Below are positions 40,601-53,414 of a stretch of 64,000 nucleotides of DNA, one piece after another (within the stretch, counting starts at the first letter, position 1; every line of letters begins with the position of its first letter). A program made the translations under genes and the position numbers. The stretch lies in NCBI GenBank assembly GCA_947095585.1, contig OX352766.1, forward strand, positions 22,062,939 through 22,126,938, given 5' to 3'. This stretch comes from Nephrocerus scutellatus. Its lineage: Eukaryota > Arthropoda > Insecta > Diptera > Pipunculidae. The notes under the pieces were generated by a model. The model was not told the origin of the DNA and made no database searches. It was given only the letters and a program-made list of their open reading frames with translations.

Positions 40601-41686
40601 ATGAATAGGTTAACTCCAGAACAACGTTTTCAAATCGTGGAAATTTATTTTCAAAATCAGTGTTCAATTAAAAATGTTTATAGAGCACTTCGTGAATTTT
40701 ATGGTGCACATAATCGTCCGTCAGAGACCACCATAAAGAACGTAATTACCAAATTTCGGTCTACATTCACTCTTTTGGATGCCAAGCCACCGACAAGAAT
40801 GAGAAGAGTTCGTACAGAAGAAAATATTGCTGTCGTTGAGGCCAGTGTCGAAGAAAACGACAATTTATCGATTCGTCGTCGTGCTCAGCAAATTGGACTT
40901 TGTCCATCGACTTTATGGAAAATTTTACGTAAAGATTTGGGTTTGGTGCCATACAAAATTCAATTGGTGCAAGAATTAAAGCCACACGACCATCGTTTGC
41001 GCCGTGAATTCAGTGATTGGTCGTTAAATCAATTGAACGAAGATCCATTTTTTTACCGTAAAATTCTCTTCAGTGATGAGGCGCATTTTTTGTTAAATGG
41101 ATACGTCAACAAACAAAATTGTCGCATTTGGAGCAAAGATAATCCACACGCCGTTCAAGAATTACCAATGCATCCTGATAAATGTACTGTTTGGTGCGGT
41201 CTATGGGCTGGTGGGATCATCGGTCCATATTTCTTTAAAAATGAGGAAGGACGACGCGTTACCGTGAATGGAAATCGATACAGAACCATGTTAAATGAGT
41301 TTTTGTTGTCAAATCTTGAAGATATGGATATGGATGAAATGTGGTTTCAACAAGATGGTGCCACTTGCCATACAGCACGTGAAACAATCGACTTATTGAA
41401 AGAAACTTTCAACGACAACATTATTTCGAGAAATGGTCCGGTGAATTGGCTTCCGCGTTCGTGCGATTTGACGCCACTCGATTACTTTTTGTGGGGATAC
41501 GTGAAGTCATTGGTTTATGTGGATAAACCTCAATCGATTGACGCTTTGGAAACCAATATTCAACGTGTCATTGCTGACATACGCCCTCAAATGCTTGAAA
41601 AAGTGCTGGAAAATTGGACCTCCAGAATGAGATTTGTGAAAAATAGTCGTGGTAGCCATACGCCAGAAATTGTGTTTAAATGTTAA
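40601..41686 (+). CDS. Mariner-like transposase, DD41D, apparently intact
   Basis: 361-residue cut-and-paste transposase that would bind the element's inverted repeats and move it between TA sites in the nucleus. Residues 1-55 and about 85-115 look like the paired helix-turn-helix DNA-binding domains, linked by a basic stretch (KPPTRMRRVR, 62-71). The catalytic domain follows: D159 in FSDEAHF, D252 in WFQQDGATCHTA and D294 in CDLTPLDYFLWG. There are 92 residues between the first two aspartates, as in Mos1, and 41 between the last two, against 34 in classical mariners. VPYKIQLVQEL (116-126) occupies the position of the WVPHEL motif. The length fits the superfamily. The frame is open upstream to a GTG at 40565, but ATG at 40601, with A at -3, is the natural eukaryotic start, and the deleted copies retain this ATG. 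Activity is not proven. Confidence 0.93.
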   Translation: MNRLTPEQRFQIVEIYFQNQCSIKNVYRALREFYGAHNRPSETTIKNVITKFRSTFTLLDAKPPTRMRRVRTEENIAVVEASVEENDNLSIRRRAQQIGLCPSTLWKILRKDLGLVPYKIQLVQELKPHDHRLRREFSDWSLNQLNEDPFFYRKILFSDEAHFLLNGYVNKQNCRIWSKDNPHAVQELPMHPDKCTVWCGLWAGGIIGPYFFKNEEGRRVTVNGNRYRTMLNEFLLSNLEDMDMDEMWFQQDGATCHTARETIDLLKETFNDNIISRNGPVNWLPRSCDLTPLDYFLWGYVKSLVYVDKPQSIDALETNIQRVIADIRPQMLEKVLENWTSRMRFVKNSRGSHTPEIVFKC

Positions 41687-41707
41687 ATGCCAAAAAATTA
41701 TCTACCA

Positions 41708-41713
41708 AATAAA
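41708..41713 (+). promoter_or_regulatory. Probable polyadenylation signal AATAAA of the transposase
   Basis: AATAAA begins 21 bp after the stop codon, followed by an A run and a T/G-rich stretch inside the element. The position fits a mariner transcript ending within the element. The motif is short and the region AT-rich, so chance is possible. Confidence 0.5.
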
Positions 41714-41770
41714 AAAAAATTTTGGTCATTTTATAATTTTATATGTGTTTTATTCAAAAAAAAAATCGGC

Positions 41771-41792
41771 AACCTCTTTAAAAAACACCCGT
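41771..41792 (-). repeat. Right terminal inverted repeat
   Basis: Ends AAAAAACACCCGT; its reverse complement ACGGGTGTTTTTT pairs with the left end at 18 of 22 positions. The second base differs (C against A at the left end). The right end of deleted copy 1 ends the same way. Confidence 0.85.
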
Positions 41793-41794
41793 TA
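41793..41794 (+). other. TA target site duplication, right of full-length mariner
   Basis: TA follows CACCCGT and is itself followed by TAACGCAC of the interrupted monomer. Confidence 0.9.
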
Positions 41795-44700
41795 TAACGC
41801 ACTTATTTCGAAGTCCAATTGTGTCATCAAAGGACTGTTTTAAAATTAAACATTCATTCAAATTTTCATAAAATGAACTTACAAAATGCATATTATAGAG
41901 CTCGTAATTTCTTGACCTTCTCAATTGCAATATATAACGCACTTATTTCGAAGTTCAATTGTTTCATCAAAGGATTGTTTTAGAATTAAAAATTAAATTA
42001 AATTTGAAACTTGGAATCATTTCATAAAATTAACTTACAAAATGCATATTATAGAGCTCGTAATTTCTTGACCTTCTCAATTGCAATATGTAACGCACTT
42101 ATTTCGATGTTCAATTGTTTCATCAAAGGATTGTTTTAGAATTAAAAATTAAATTAAATTTGAAACTTGGAATCATTTCATAAAATTAACTTACAAAATG
42201 CATATTATAGAGCTCGTAATTTCTTGACCTTCTCAATTGCAATATGTAACGCACTTATTTCGATGTTCAATTGTTTCATCAAAGGATTGTTTTAGAATTA
42301 AAAATTAAATTAAATTTGAAACTTGGAATCATTTCATAAAATTAACTTACAAAATGCATATTATAGAGCTCGTAATTTCTTGACCTTCTCAATTGCAATA
42401 TATAACGCACTTATTTCGATGTTCAATTGTTTCATCAAAGGATTGTTTTAGAATTAAAAATTAAATTAAATTTGAAACTTGGAATCATTTCATAAAATGA
42501 ACTTACAAAATGCATATTATAGAGCTCGTAATTTCTTGACCTTCTCAATTGCAATATATAACGCACTTATTTCGAAGTTCAATTGTTTCATCAAAGGATT
42601 GTTTTAGAATTAAAAATTAAATTAAATTTGAAACTTGGAATCATTTCATAAAATTAACTTACAAAATGCATATTATAGAGCTCGTAATTTCTTGACCTTC
42701 TCAATTGCAATATATAACGCACTTATTTCGAAGTTCAATTGTTTCATCAAAGGATTGTTTTAGAATTAAAAATTAAATTAAATTTGAAACTTGGAATCAT
42801 TTCATAAAATTAACTTACAAAATGCATATTATAGAGCTCGTAATTTCTTGACCTTCGCAATTGCAATATATAACGCACTTATTTCGAAGTTCAATTGTTT
42901 CATCAAAGGATTGTTTTAGAATTAAAAATTAAATTAAATTTGAAACTTGGAATCATTTCATAAAATGAACTTACAAAATGCATATTATAGAGCTCGTAAT
43001 TTCTTGACCTTCTCAATTGCAATATATAACGCACTTATTTCGAAGTTCAATTGTTTCATCAAAGGATTGTTTTAGAATTAAAAATTAAATTAAATTTGAA
43101 ACTTGGAATCATTTCATAAAATGAACTTACAAAATGCATATTATAGAGCTCGTAATTTCTTGACCTTCTCAATTGCAATATATAACGCACTTATTTCGAA
43201 GTTCAATTGTTTCATCAAAGGATTGTTTTAGAATTAAAAATTAAATTAAATTTGAAACTTGGAATCATTTCATAAAATTAACTTACAAAATGCATATTAT
43301 AGAGCTCGTAATTTCTTGACCTTCTCAATTGCAATATATAACGCACTTATTTCGAAGTTCAATTGTTTCATCAAAGGATTGTTTTAGAATTAAAAATTAA
43401 ATTAAATTCTAACTTGGAATCATTTCATAAAATTAACTTACAAAATGCATATTATAGAGCTCGTAATTTCTTGACCTTCTCAATTGCAATATATAACGCA
43501 CTTATTTCGAAGTTCAATTGTTTCATCAAAGGATTGTTTTAGAATTAAAAATTAAATTAAATTTGAAACTTGGAATCATTTCATAAAATGAACTTACAAA
43601 ATGCATATTATAGAGCTCGTAATTTCTTGACCTTCTCAATTGCAATATATAACGCACTTATTTCGAAGTTCAATTGTTTCATCAAAGGATTGTTTTAGAA
43701 TTAAAAATTAAATTAAATTTGAAACTTGGAATCATTTCATAAAATTAACTTACAAAATGCATATTATAGAGCTCGTAATTTCTTGACCTTCTCAATTGCA
43801 ATATATAACGCACTTATTTCGAAGTTCAATTGTTTCATCAAAGGATTGTTTTAGAATTAAAAATTAAATTAAATTTGAAACTTGGAATCATTTCATAAAA
43901 TTAACTTACAAAATGCATATTATAGAGCTCGTAATTTCTTGACCTTCGCAATTGCAATATATAACGCACTTATTTCGAAGTTCAATTGTTTCATCAAAGG
44001 ATTGTTTTAGAATTAAAAATTAAATTAAATTTGAAACTTGGAATCATTTCATAAAATGAACTTACAAAATGCATATTATAGAGCTCGTAATTTCTTGACC
44101 TTCTCAATTGCAATATAGAACGCACTTATTTCGAAGTTCAATTGTTTCATCAAAGGATTGTTTTAGAATTAAAAATTAAATTAAATTTGAAACTTGGAAT
44201 CATTTCATAAAATGAACTTACAAAATGCATATTATAGAGCTCGTAATTTCTTGACCTTCTCAATTGCAATATATAACGCACTTATTTCGAAGTTCAATTG
44301 TTTCATCAAAGGATTGTTTTAGAATTAAAAATTAAATTAAATTTGAAACTTGGAATCATTTCATAAAATGAACTTACAAAATGCATATTATAGAGCTCGT
44401 AATTTCTTGACCTTCGCAATTGCAATATATAACGCACTTATTTCGAAGTTCAATTGTTTCATCAAAGGATTGTTTTAGAATTAAAAATTAAATTAAATTT
44501 GAAACTTGGAATCATTTCATAAAATTAACATACAAAATGCATATTATAGAGCTCGTAATTTCTTGACCTTCTCAATTGCAATATATAACGCACTTATTTC
44601 GAAGTTCAATTGTTTCATCAAAGGATTGTTTTAGAATTAAAAATTAAATTAAATTTGAAACTTGGAATCATTTCATAAAATGAACTTACAAAATGCATAT

Positions 44701-47700
44701 TATAGAGCTCGTAATTTCTTGACCTTCGCAATTGCAATATATAACGCACTTATTTCGAAGTTCAATTGTTTCATCAAAGGATTGTTTTAGAATTAAAAAT
44801 TAAATTAAATTTGAAACTTGGAATCATTTCATAAAATTAACATACAAAATGCATATTATAGAGCTCGTAATTTCTTGACCTTCTCAATTGCAATATATAA
44901 CGCACTTATTTCGAAGTTCAATTGTTTCATCAAAGGATTGTTTTAGAATTAAAAATTAAATTAAATTTGAAACTTGGAATCATTTCATAAAATGAACTTA
45001 CAAAATGCATATTATAGAGCTCGTAATTTCTTGACCTTCTCAATTGCAATATATAACGCACTTATTTCGAAGTTCAATTGTTTCATCAAAGGATTGTTTT
45101 AGAATTAAAAATTAAATTAAATTTGAAACTTGGAATCATTTCATAAAATGAACTTACAAAATGCATATTATAGAGCTCGTAATTTCTTGACCTTCGCAAT
45201 TGCAATATATAACGCACTTATTTCGAAGTTCAATTGTTTCATCAAAGGATTGTTTTAGAATTAAAAATTAAATTAAATTTGAAACTTGGAATCATTTCAT
45301 AAAATGAACTTACAAAATGCATATTATAGAGCTCGTAATTTCTTGACCTTCGCAATTGCAATATATAACGCACTTATTTCGAAGTTCAATTGTTTCATCA
45401 AAGGATTGTTTTAGAATTAAAATTTAATTAAATTTGAAACTTGGAATCATTTCATAAAATTAACATACAAAATGCATATTATAGAGCTCGTAATTTCTTG
45501 ACCTTCTCAATTGCAATATATAACGCACTTATTTCGAAGTTCAATTGTTTCATCAAAGGATTGTTTTAGAATTAAAAATTAAATTAAATTTGAAACTTGG
45601 AATCATTTCATAAAATTAACATACAAAATGCATATTATAGAGCTCGTAATTTCTTGACCTTCTCAATTGCAATATATAACGCACTTATTTCGAAGTTCAA
45701 TTGTTTCATCAAAGGATTGGTTTAGAATTAAAAATTAAATTAAATTTGAAACTTGGAATCATTTCATAAAATCAACTTACAAAATGCATATTATAGAGCT
45801 CGTAATTTCTTGACCTTCTCAATTGCAATATATAACGCACTTATTTCGTTCAATTGTTTCACCAAAGGATTGTTTTAGAATTAAAAATTAAATTAAATTT
45901 GAAACTTGGAATCATTTCATAAAATTAACTTACAAAATGCATATTATAGAGCTCGTAATTTCTTGACCTTCTCAATTGCAATATATTACGCACTTATTTC
46001 GAAGTTCAATTGTTTCATCAAAGGATTGTTTTAGAATTAAAAATTAAATTAAATTTGAAACTTGGAATCATTTCATAAAATCAACTTACAAAATGCATAT
46101 TATAGAGCTCGTAATTTCTTGACCTTCTCAATTGCAATATATAACGCACTTATTTCGAAGTTCAATTGTTTCATCAAAGGATTGTTTTAGAATTAAAAAT
46201 TAAATTAAATTTGAAACTTGGAATCATTTCATAAAATGAACTTACAATATTCATATTATAGAGCTCGTAATTTCTTGACCTTCTCAATTGCAATATATAA
46301 CGCACTTATTTCGTTCAATTGTTTCACCAAAGGATTGTTTTAGAATTAAAAATTAAATTAAATTTGAAACTTGGAATCATTTCATAAAATGAACTTACAA
46401 AATGCATATTATAGAGCTCGTAATTTCTTGACCTTCTCAATTGCAATATATAACGCACTTATTTCGAAGTTCAATTGTTTCATCAAAGGATTGTTTTAGA
46501 ATTAAAAATTAAATTAAATTTGAAACTTGGAATCATTTCATAAAATGAACTTACAATATTCATATTATAGAGCTCGTAATTTCTTGACCTTCTCAATTGC
46601 AATATATAACGCACTTATTTCGTTCAATTGTTTCACCAAAGGATTGTTTTAGAATTAAAAATTAAATTAAATTTGAAACTTGGAATCATTTCATAAAATG
46701 AACTTACAAAATGCATATTATAGAGCTCGTAATTTCTTGACCTTCTCAATTGCAATATATAACGCACTTATTTCGAAGTTCAATTGTTTCATCAAAGGAT
46801 TGTTTTAGAATTAAAAATTAAATTAAATTTGAAACTTGGAATCATTTCATAAAATTAACTTACAAAATGCATATTATAGAGCTCGTAATTTCTTGACCTT
46901 CTCAACTGTAATATATAACGCAGTTATTTCGAAGTCCAATTGGGTCATCAAAGGACTGTTTTAAAATTAAAAATTCATTCAAATTTTCATAAAATGAACT
47001 TACAAAATGCATATTATAGAGCTCGTCATTTCTTGACCTTCTCAATTGCAATATATAACGCACTTATTTCGAAGTTCAATTGTTTCATCAAAGGATTGGT
47101 TTAGAATTAAAAATTAAATTAAATTTGAAACTTGGAATCATTTCATAAAATCAACTTACAAAATGCATATTATAGAGCTCGTAATTTCTTGACCTTCTCA
47201 ATTGCAATATATAACGCACTTATTTCGTTCAATTGTTTCACCAAAGGATTGTTTTAGAATTAAAAATTAAATTAAATTTGAAACTTGGAATCATTTCATA
47301 AAATTAACTTACAAAATGCATATTATAGAGCTCGTAATTTCTTGACCTTCTCAATTGCAATATATTACGCACTTATTTCGAAGTTCAATTGTTTCATCAA
47401 AGGATTGTTTTAGAATTAAAAATTAAATTAAATTTGAAACTTGGAATCATTTCATAAAATGAACTTACAATATTCATATTATAGAGCTCGTAATTTCTTG
47501 ACCTTCTCAATTGCAATATATAACGCACTTATTTCGTTCAATTGTTTCACCAAAGGATTGTTTTAGAATTAAAAATTAAATTAAATTGGAAACTTGGAAT
47601 CATTTCATAAAATGAACTTACAAAATGCATATTATAGAGCTCGTAATTTCTTGACCTTCTCAATTGCAATATATAACGCACTTATTTCGAAGTTCAATTG

Positions 47701-49370
47701 TTTCATCAAAGGATTGTTTTAGAATTAAAAATTAAATTAAATTTGAAACTTGGAATCATTTCATAAAATGAACTTACAATATTCATATTATAGAGCTCGT
47801 AATTTCTTGACCTTCTCAATTGCAATATATAACGCACTTATTTCGAAGTTCAATTGTTTCATCAAAGGATTGTTTTAGAATTAAAAATTAAATTAAATTT
47901 GAAACTTGGAATCATTTCATAAAATCAACTTACAAAATGCATATTATAGAGCTCGTAATTTCTTGACCTTCTCAATTGCAATATATAACGCACTTATTTC
48001 GAAGTTCAATTGTTTCATCAAAGGATTGTTTTAGAATTAAAAATTAAATTAAATTTGAAACTTGGAATCATTTCATAAAATGAACTTACAATATTCATAT
48101 TATAGAGCTCGTAATTTCTTGACCTTCTCAATTGCAATATATAACGCACTTATTTCGTTCAATTGTTTCACCAAAGGATTGTTTTAGAATTAAAAATTAA
48201 ATTAAATTGGAAACTTGGAATCATTTCATAAAATGAACTTACAAAATGCATATTATAGAGCTCGTAATTTCTTGACCTTCTCAATTGCAATATATAACGC
48301 ACTTATTTCGAAGTTCAATTGTTTCATCAAAGGATTGTTTTAGAATTAAAAATTAAATTAAATTTGAAACTTGGAATCATTTCATAAAATGAACTTACAA
48401 TATTCATATTATAGAGCTCGTAATTTCTTGACCTTCTCAATTGCAATATATAACGCACTTATTTCGTTCAATTGTTTCACCAAAGGATTGTTTAAGAATT
48501 AAAAATTAAATTAAATTTGAAACTTGGAATCATTTCATAAAATGAACTTACAAAATGCATATTATAGAGCTCGTAATTTCTTGACCTTCTCAATTGCAAT
48601 ATATAACGCACTTATTTCGAAGTTCAATTGTTTCATCAAAGGATTGTTTTAGAATTAAAAATTAAATTAAATTTGAAACTTGAAATCATTTCATAAAATG
48701 AACTTACAAAATGCATATTATAGAGCTCGTAATTTCTTGACCTTCTCAATTGCAATATGTAACGCACTTATTTCGATGTTCAATTGTTTCATCAAAGGAT
48801 TGTTTTAGAATTAAAAATTAAATTAAATTTGAAACTTGGAATCATTTCATAAAATGAACTTACAAAATGCATATTATAGAGCTCGTAATTTCTTGACCTT
48901 CTCAATTGCAATATGTAACGCACTTATTTCGATGTTCAATTGTTTCATCAAAGGATTGTTTTAGAATTAAAAATTAAATTAAATTTGAAACTTGGAATCA
49001 TTTCATAAAATGAACTTACAAAATGCATATTATAGAGCTCGTAATTTCTTGACCTTCTCAATTGCAATATATAACGCACTTATTTCGAAGTTCAATTGTT
49101 TCATCAAAGGATTGTTTTAGAATTAAAAATTAAATTAAATTTGAAACTTGGAATCATTTCATAAAATGAACTTACAAAATGCATATTATAGAGCTCGTAA
49201 TTTCTTGACCTTCTCAATTGCAATATATAACGCACTTATTTCGAAGTTCAATTGTTTCATCAAAGGATTGTTTTAGAATTAAAAATTAAATTAAATTTGA
49301 AACTTGAAATCATTTCATAAAATGAACTTACAAAATGCATATTATAGAGCTCGTAATTTCTTGACCTTCT

Positions 49371-52300
49371 CAAGTGCAATATGTAACGCACTTATTTCGA
49401 TGTTCAATTGTTTCATCAAAGGATTGTTTTAGAATTAAAAATTAAATTAAATTTGAAACTTGGAATCATTTCATAAAATTAACTTACAAAATGCATATTA
49501 TAGAGCTCGTAATTTCTTGACCTTCTCAATTGCAATATATAACGAAATTATTTCGATGTTCAATTGTTTCATCAAAGGATTGTTTTAGAATTAAAAATTA
49601 AATTAAATTTGAAACTTGGAATCATTTCATAAAATTAACATACAATATTCATATTATAGAGCTCGTAATTTCTTGACCTTCTCAATTGCAATATATAACG
49701 CACTTATTTCGTTCAATTGTTTCACCAAAGGATTGTTTTAGAATTAAAAATTAAATTAAATTTGAAACTTGGAATCATTTCATAAAATTAACTTACAAAA
49801 TGCATATTTTAGAGCTCGTAATTTCTTGACCTTCTCAATTGAAATATATAACGCACTTATTTCGAAGTTCAATTGTTTCATCAAAGGATTGTTTTAGAAT
49901 TAAAAATTAAATTAAATTTGAAACTTGAAATCATTTCATAAAATGAACTTACAAAATGCATATTATAGAGCTCGTAATTTCTTGACCTTCTCAATTGCAA
50001 TATGTAACGCACTTATTTCGATGTTCAATTGTTTCATCAAAGGATTGTTTTAGAATTAAAAATTAAATTAAATTTGAAACTTGGAATCATTTCATAAAAT
50101 TAACTTACAAAATGCATATTATAGAGCTCGTAATTTCTTGACCTTCTCAATTGCAATATATAACGAAATTATTTCGATGTTCAATTGTTTCATCAAAGGA
50201 TTGTTTTAGAATTAAAAATTAAATTAAATTTGAAACTTGGAATCATTTCATAAAATGAACTTACAAAATGCATATTATAGAGCTCGTAATTTCTTGACCT
50301 TCTCAATTGCAATATATAACGCACTTATTTCGAAGTTCAATTGTTTCATCAAAGGATAGTTTTAGAATTAAAAATTAAATTAAATTTGAAACTTGGAATC
50401 ACTTCATAAAATTAACTTACAAAATGCATATTATAGAGCTCGTAATTTCTTGACCTTCTCAATTGCAATATATAACGCACTTATTTCGAAGTTCAATTGT
50501 TTCATCAAAGGATTGTTTTAGAATTAAAAATTAAATTAAATTTGAAACTTGGAATCATTTCATAAAATGAACTTACAAAATGCATATTATAGAGCTCGTA
50601 ATTTCTTGACCTTCTCGATTGCAATATATAACGCACTTATTTCGAAGTTCAATTGTTTCATCAAAGGATAGTTTTAGAATTAAAAATTAAATTAAATTTG
50701 AAACTTGGAATCATTTCATAAAATTAACTTACAAAATGCATATTATAGAGCTCGTAATTTCTTGACCTTCGCAATTGCAATATATAACGCACTTATTTCG
50801 AAGTTCAATTGTTTCATCAAAGGATAGTTTTAGAATTAAAAATTAAATTAAATTTGAAACTTGGAATCATTTCATAAAATGAACTTACAAAATGCATATT
50901 ATAGAGCTCGTAATTTCTTGACCTTCTCGATTGCAATATATAACGCACTTATTTCGAAGTTCAATTGTTTCATCAAAGGATAGTTTTAGAATTAAAAATT
51001 AAATTAAATTTGAAACTTGGAATCATTTCATAAAATGAACTTACAAAATGCATATTATAGAGCTCGTAATTTCTTGACCTTCGCAATTGCAATATATAAC
51101 GCACTTATTTCGAAGTTCAATTGTTTCATCAAAGGATAGTTTTAGAATTAAAAATTAAATTAAATTTGAAACTTGGAATCATTTCATAAAATGAACTTCC
51201 AAAATGCATATTATAGAGCTCGTAATTTCTTGACCTTCTCAATTGCAATATATAACGCACTTATTTCGTTCAATTGTTTCATCAAAGGATTGTTTTAGAA
51301 TTAAAAATTAAATTAAATTTGAAACTTGAAATCATTTCATAAAATGAACTTACAAAATGCATATTATAGAGCTCGTAATTTCTTGACCTTCTCAAGTGCA
51401 ATATGTAACGCACTTATTTCGATGTTCAATTGTTTCATCAAAGGATTGTTTTAGAATTAAAAATTAAATTAAATTTGAAACTTGGAATCATTTCATAAAA
51501 TTAACTTACAAAATGCATATTATAGAGCTCGTAATTTCTTGACCTTCTCAATTGCAATATATAACGAAATTATTTCGATGTTCAATTGTTTCATCAATGG
51601 ATTGTTTTAGAATTAAAAATTAAATTAAATTTGAACCTTGGAATCATTTCATAAAATTAACATACAATATTCATATTATAGAGCTCGTATTTTTTTGACC
51701 TTCTCAATTGCAATATATAACGCACTTATTTCGTTCAATTGTTTCACCAAAGGATTGTTTTAGAATTAAAAATTAAATTAAATTTGAAACTTGGAATCAT
51801 TTCATAAAATTAACTTACAAAATGCATATTATAGAGCTCGTAATTTCTTGACCTTCTCAATTGAAATATATAACGCACTTATTTCGAAGTTCAATTGTTT
51901 CATCAAAGTATTGTTTTAGAATTAAAAATTAAATTAAATTTGAAACTTGAAATCATTTCATAAAATGAACTTACAAAATGCATATTATAGAGCTCGTAAT
52001 TTCTTGACCTTCTCAATTGCAATATGTAACGCACTTATTTCGATGTTCAATTGTTTCATCAAAGGATTGTTTTAGAATTAAAAATTAAATTAAATTTGAA
52101 ACTTGGAATCATTTCATAAAATTAACTTACAAAATGCATATTATAGAGCTCGTAATTTCTTGACCTTCTCAATTGCAATATATAACGAAATTATTTCGAT
52201 GTTCAATTGTTTCATCAAAGGATTGTTTTAGAATTAAAAATTAAATTAAATTTGAAACTTGGAATCATTTCATAAAATGAACTTACAAAATGCATATTAT

Positions 52301-53414
52301 AGAGCTCGTAATTTCTTGACCTTCTCAATTGCAATATATAACGCACTTATTTCGAAGTTCAATTGTTTCATCAAAGGATAGTTTTAGAATTAAAAATTAA
52401 ATTAAATTTGAAACTTGGAATCACTTCATAAAATTAACTTACAAAATGCATATTATAGAGCTCGTAATTTCTTGACCTTCTCAATTGCAATATATAACGC
52501 ACTTATTTCGAAGTTCAATTGTTTCATCAAAGGATTGTTTTAGAATTAAAAATTAAATTAAATTTGAAACTTGGAATCATTTCATAAAATGAACTTACAA
52601 AATGCATATTATAGAGCTCGTAATTTCTTGACCTTCTCGATTGCAATATATAACGCACTTATTTCGAAGTTCAATTGTTTCATCAAAGGATAGTTTTAGA
52701 ATTAAAAATTAAATTAAATTTGAAACTTGGAATCATTTCATAAAATTAACTTACAAAATGCATATTATAGAGCTCGTAATTTCTTGACCTTCGCAATTGC
52801 AATATATAACGCACTTATTTCGAAGTTCAATTGTTTCATCAAAGGATAGTTTTAGAATTAAAAATTAAATTAAATTTGAAACTTGGAATCATTTCATAAA
52901 ATTAACTTCCAAAATGCATATTATAGAGCTCGTAATTTCTTGACCTTCTCAATTGCAATATATAACGCACTTATTTCGTTCAATTGTTTCACCAAAGGAT
53001 TGTTTTAGAATTAAAAATTAAATTAAATTTGAAACTTGGAATCATTTCATAAAATGAACTTACAAAATGCATATTATAGAGCTCGTAATTTCTTGACCTT
53101 CTCAATTGCAATATATAACGCACTTATTTCGTTCAATTGTTTCACCAAAGGATTGTTTTAGAATTAAAAATTAAATTAAATTTGAAACTTGGAATCATTT
53201 CATAAAATGAACTTACAAAATGCATATTATAGAGCTCGTAATTTCTTGACCTTCTCAATTGAAATATATAACGCACTTATTTCGAAGTTCAATTGTTTCA
53301 TCAAAGGATTGTTTTAGAATTAAAAATTAAATTAAATTTGAAACTTGAAATCATTTCATAAAATGAACTTACAAAATGCATATTATAGAGCTCGTAATTT
53401 CTTGACCTTCTCAA
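49371..53414 (+). repeat. 2022-bp (13-monomer) tandem higher-order repeat
   Basis: CAAGTGCAATATGTAACG at 49371 and 51393, and CTTCTCGATTG at 50611 and 52633, recur at +2022. That equals 13 x 156 minus two 3-bp deletions. The order of ACGAAATTATTTCG, ACAATATTCAT, GAAATCATTTC and GGATAGTTTT units is shared. A third, partial copy follows, with CTTCTCGATTG again at 54031 (+1398, nine units). Copies have private changes, for example CGTATTTTTTTGACC near 51687. Confidence 0.8.

Larger units (their letters stand above)
40489..41792 (+). mobile_element. Full-length mariner-like element, DD41D (rosa-type)
   Basis: A 1304-bp element, the usual size for mariner, with imperfect terminal inverted repeats, TA duplication, a 112-bp 5' leader, an uninterrupted transposase gene and a 106-bp 3' end containing AATAAA. 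Everything needed for an autonomous copy appears present, and the reading frame has no stops or shifts, so the insertion is probably recent. Its flanks are satellite on both sides, and removing it with one TA leaves a normal monomer. The deleted copies at 27941-28495 share its ends with only a few substitutions. The family assignment rests on the hand-counted DD41D spacing; a database comparison was not possible. Confidence 0.93.

Noticed and set aside
40767..40985. 72-codon minus-strand reading frame
   Set aside because: Lies entirely within the transposase gene on the other strand and has no recognisable features.
40489..41792. Classical mariner (DD34D) or Tc1 (DD34E)
   Set aside because: Hand count gives 41 residues between D252 and D294, and the third catalytic residue is D, not E.
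41649..41843. 64-codon plus-strand reading frame
   Set aside because: Overlaps the transposase 3' end in another frame and runs through the terminal repeat into satellite; it is accidental.
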